Source of the DNA: Dechloromonas aromatica (nom. nud.) | GTDB taxonomy: Bacteria; Pseudomonadota; Gammaproteobacteria; Burkholderiales; Rhodocyclaceae | Direction: 5' to 3' | DNA length: 64,000 bases | NCBI GenBank assembly: GCA_017848965.1 | Contig: JAFIHA010000005.1 | Location: 1 to 64,000, forward strand | Shown: piece after piece, positions 63,109 through 64,000 of the stretch | Layout: each line of letters starts with the position of its first letter | Numbering within the stretch: position 1 is the first letter of the stretch | Translations under genes and position numbers: made by a program | The notes under the pieces: model-generated | What the model was told of the DNA's origin: nothing | Database searches by the model: none | Seen by the model: the letters and a program-made list of their open reading frames with translations, nothing else

Positions 63109-63128
63109 TGACGCGTCAAAAATGACGC
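63109..63128. promoter_or_regulatory. Palindrome TGACGCGTCA plus repeated half-site
   Basis: TGACGCGTCA (63109-63118) is a perfect palindrome, and TGACGC recurs at 63123-63128. Together with the repeat at 63041 it lies in the 233-bp gap before the binding-protein gene and may form its regulatory site. Confidence 0.4.
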
Positions 63129-63249
63129 AACAAACGCAGTGCCCTGTGTACCATGTGCGTCGGCGTCTGACAGGACATCGCAATGATGCGGCGAACATGT
63201 CAAAACCCGCTGTACACGACAACAATCATCTCAAGGAGGAGACCCACCC

Positions 63250-64000
63250 ATGAAGACCAGCCTGAAACGAATCGTTGCCGGAGCCGCCCTGGCTTGTGGC
63301 GCCCTCGCGGCTGTTGCCGCCGAGCCGATCAAGATCGGCTCCGTACTCTCGGTCACCGGCCCCGCCGCCTTTCTCGGCGACCCGGAACTGAAGACGCTGC
63401 AACTCTACGTCGCCGAGATCAACAAGAAGGGTGGCGTCCTCGGCCGCCCGCTCGAACTGGTGCATTACGACGACGGCAGCGATGCCGGCAAGGCCAACGG
63501 CTTCACCAAGCGCCTGATCAATGATGACCAGGTCGACATCCTGGTTGGCGGCACGACCACCGGTTCGACCATGTCGGCCGCCCCGCTGGTCGACAAGGCC
63601 GGCATTCCCTTCGTCTCGCTGGCTGGCGCCGTGGTCATCATCGAGCCGGTCAAAAAATTCGTCTTCAAGACGCCGCACACCGACCGCATGGCGGCCGAAA
63701 AAGTCTTCGCCGACATGAAGAAGCGCGGCCTCAGCAAGGTTGCCCTGCTCTCCGAAACCTCCGGCTTTGGCGCCTCCGGCAAGAAGGAAACCGAAGCGGT
63801 GGCCGGCAAGTACGGCATCACGCTGGTCGCCAACGAAACCTACGGGCCGAAGGATACCGACATGAGCCCGCAACTGACCAAGATCAAGAACACGGCCGGC
63901 GTCCAGGCGGTCTTCGTGTTCGGCCTCGGGCAGGGCCCGGCGATCGTCACCAAGAACTACAAGCAACTCGGCATTGCCCTGCCGCTCTACCAGTCGCACG
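63250..64000 (+). CDS. Periplasmic binding protein of a branched-chain-type ABC transporter, truncated by window end
   Basis: The ATG at 63250 follows AAGGAGGAG; 250 residues are visible before the edge. A signal peptide ends near AVAAE (residue 24) and the LivK-type fold follows: IKIGSVLSVTGPAAFLGDPE, DDGSDAGKANGFTKRLI, VGGTTTGSTMSAAPLVDKA and ALLSETSGFGASGKKE. It should deliver its ligand to LivHM across the intergenic region. Location beside paaG/paaI suggests an aromatic acid, and amino acids are an alternative. Confidence 0.92.
   Translation, partial: MKTSLKRIVAGAALACGALAAVAAEPIKIGSVLSVTGPAAFLGDPELKTLQLYVAEINKKGGVLGRPLELVHYDDGSDAGKANGFTKRLINDDQVDILVGGTTTGSTMSAAPLVDKAGIPFVSLAGAVVIIEPVKKFVFKTPHTDRMAAEKVFADMKKRGLSKVALLSETSGFGASGKKETEAVAGKYGITLVANETYGPKDTDMSPQLTKIKNTAGVQAVFVFGLGQGPAIVTKNYKQLGIALPLYQSH

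Noticed and set aside
1..64000. CRISPR arrays, transposases, integrases, rRNA and tRNA genes
   Set aside because: None was recognised on either strand; intergenic regions are short and without such signals.

Overview
The window is about 65% G+C, densely coded and without insertion sequences, phage genes, CRISPR arrays, rRNA or recognisable tRNA genes. Phasins, a formate-dependent purT, a type-2 pyrF, hrpA, a PaaG/PaaI pair and liv-type ABC transport together suggest a free-living betaproteobacterium, probably of the Rhodocyclales; this assignment is inferred from gene content only.

Positions 1-21000 form a phosphate-acquisition region. Reading left to right: a TonB-like gene cut by the window edge, a beta-propeller phytase and a TonB-dependent receptor (one minus-strand operon); a degenerate-GGDEF membrane protein and an AraC regulator (plus); a GT4 glycosyltransferase with diacylglycerol kinase; a MaoC-like hydratase and a cyclic-nucleotide-binding protein; a second GT4 glycosyltransferase with a PlcP-type metallophosphoesterase (the gene pair known for replacing phospholipids with glycolipids under phosphate starvation); a chemoreceptor; purT; and the full pstSCAB-phoU-phoB-phoR operon. 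Four promoters (receptor/phytase, GGDEF/AraC, pstS, arsR) share one architecture: two TGTCA-like half-sites 11 bp apart, with a TANNNT -10 hexamer starting exactly 26 bp after the first G. The plcP promoter has three half-sites at 11-bp spacing. This points to a physically clustered PhoB regulon covering organic-phosphate scavenging, high-affinity uptake, membrane lipid replacement and arsenate defence.

Positions 21021-28510 hold an arsenic resistance operon divergent from pstS: a natural ArsR-ArsC fusion, a second ArsC, Acr3, ArsD, ArsA, an ECF sigma factor, an ArsP-type permease, a CxxC mini-thioredoxin and an exported metallo-beta-lactamase-fold protein lacking the usual HxH. The arsR promoter combines a Pho box with an ArsR-like palindrome over its -10, so arsenate defence may be switched on when Pst uptake is induced.

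Positions 28533-43000 are mostly housekeeping: rpiA, a phasin-like gene, a KefC-type K+/H+ antiporter, kdsD-lptC-lptA (without kdsC and lptB), two tandem phasins, a YbaK/CinA-like/EI24 operon, an orphan coiled-coil protein and hrpA. Positions 43044-51970 carry a second chemoreceptor, a zinc-ribbon PD-(D/E)xK nuclease, a SagB-type oxidoreductase with an ankyrin protein, crcB, and two PiT phosphate transporters, one with its PhoU-like DUF47 partner. Positions 52028-57426 carry glnS, a small Cys-rich protein, a solitary NPPY DNA methyltransferase, pyrF, a YpfJ-type metallopeptidase and a thioredoxin-like protein. From 57430 to the right edge there is a branched-chain-type ABC transporter whose LivF carries an N-terminal hemerythrin domain, divergent from paaG, paaI and a periplasmic binding protein that runs off the window; this arrangement suggests uptake and CoA-dependent degradation of an aromatic acid.
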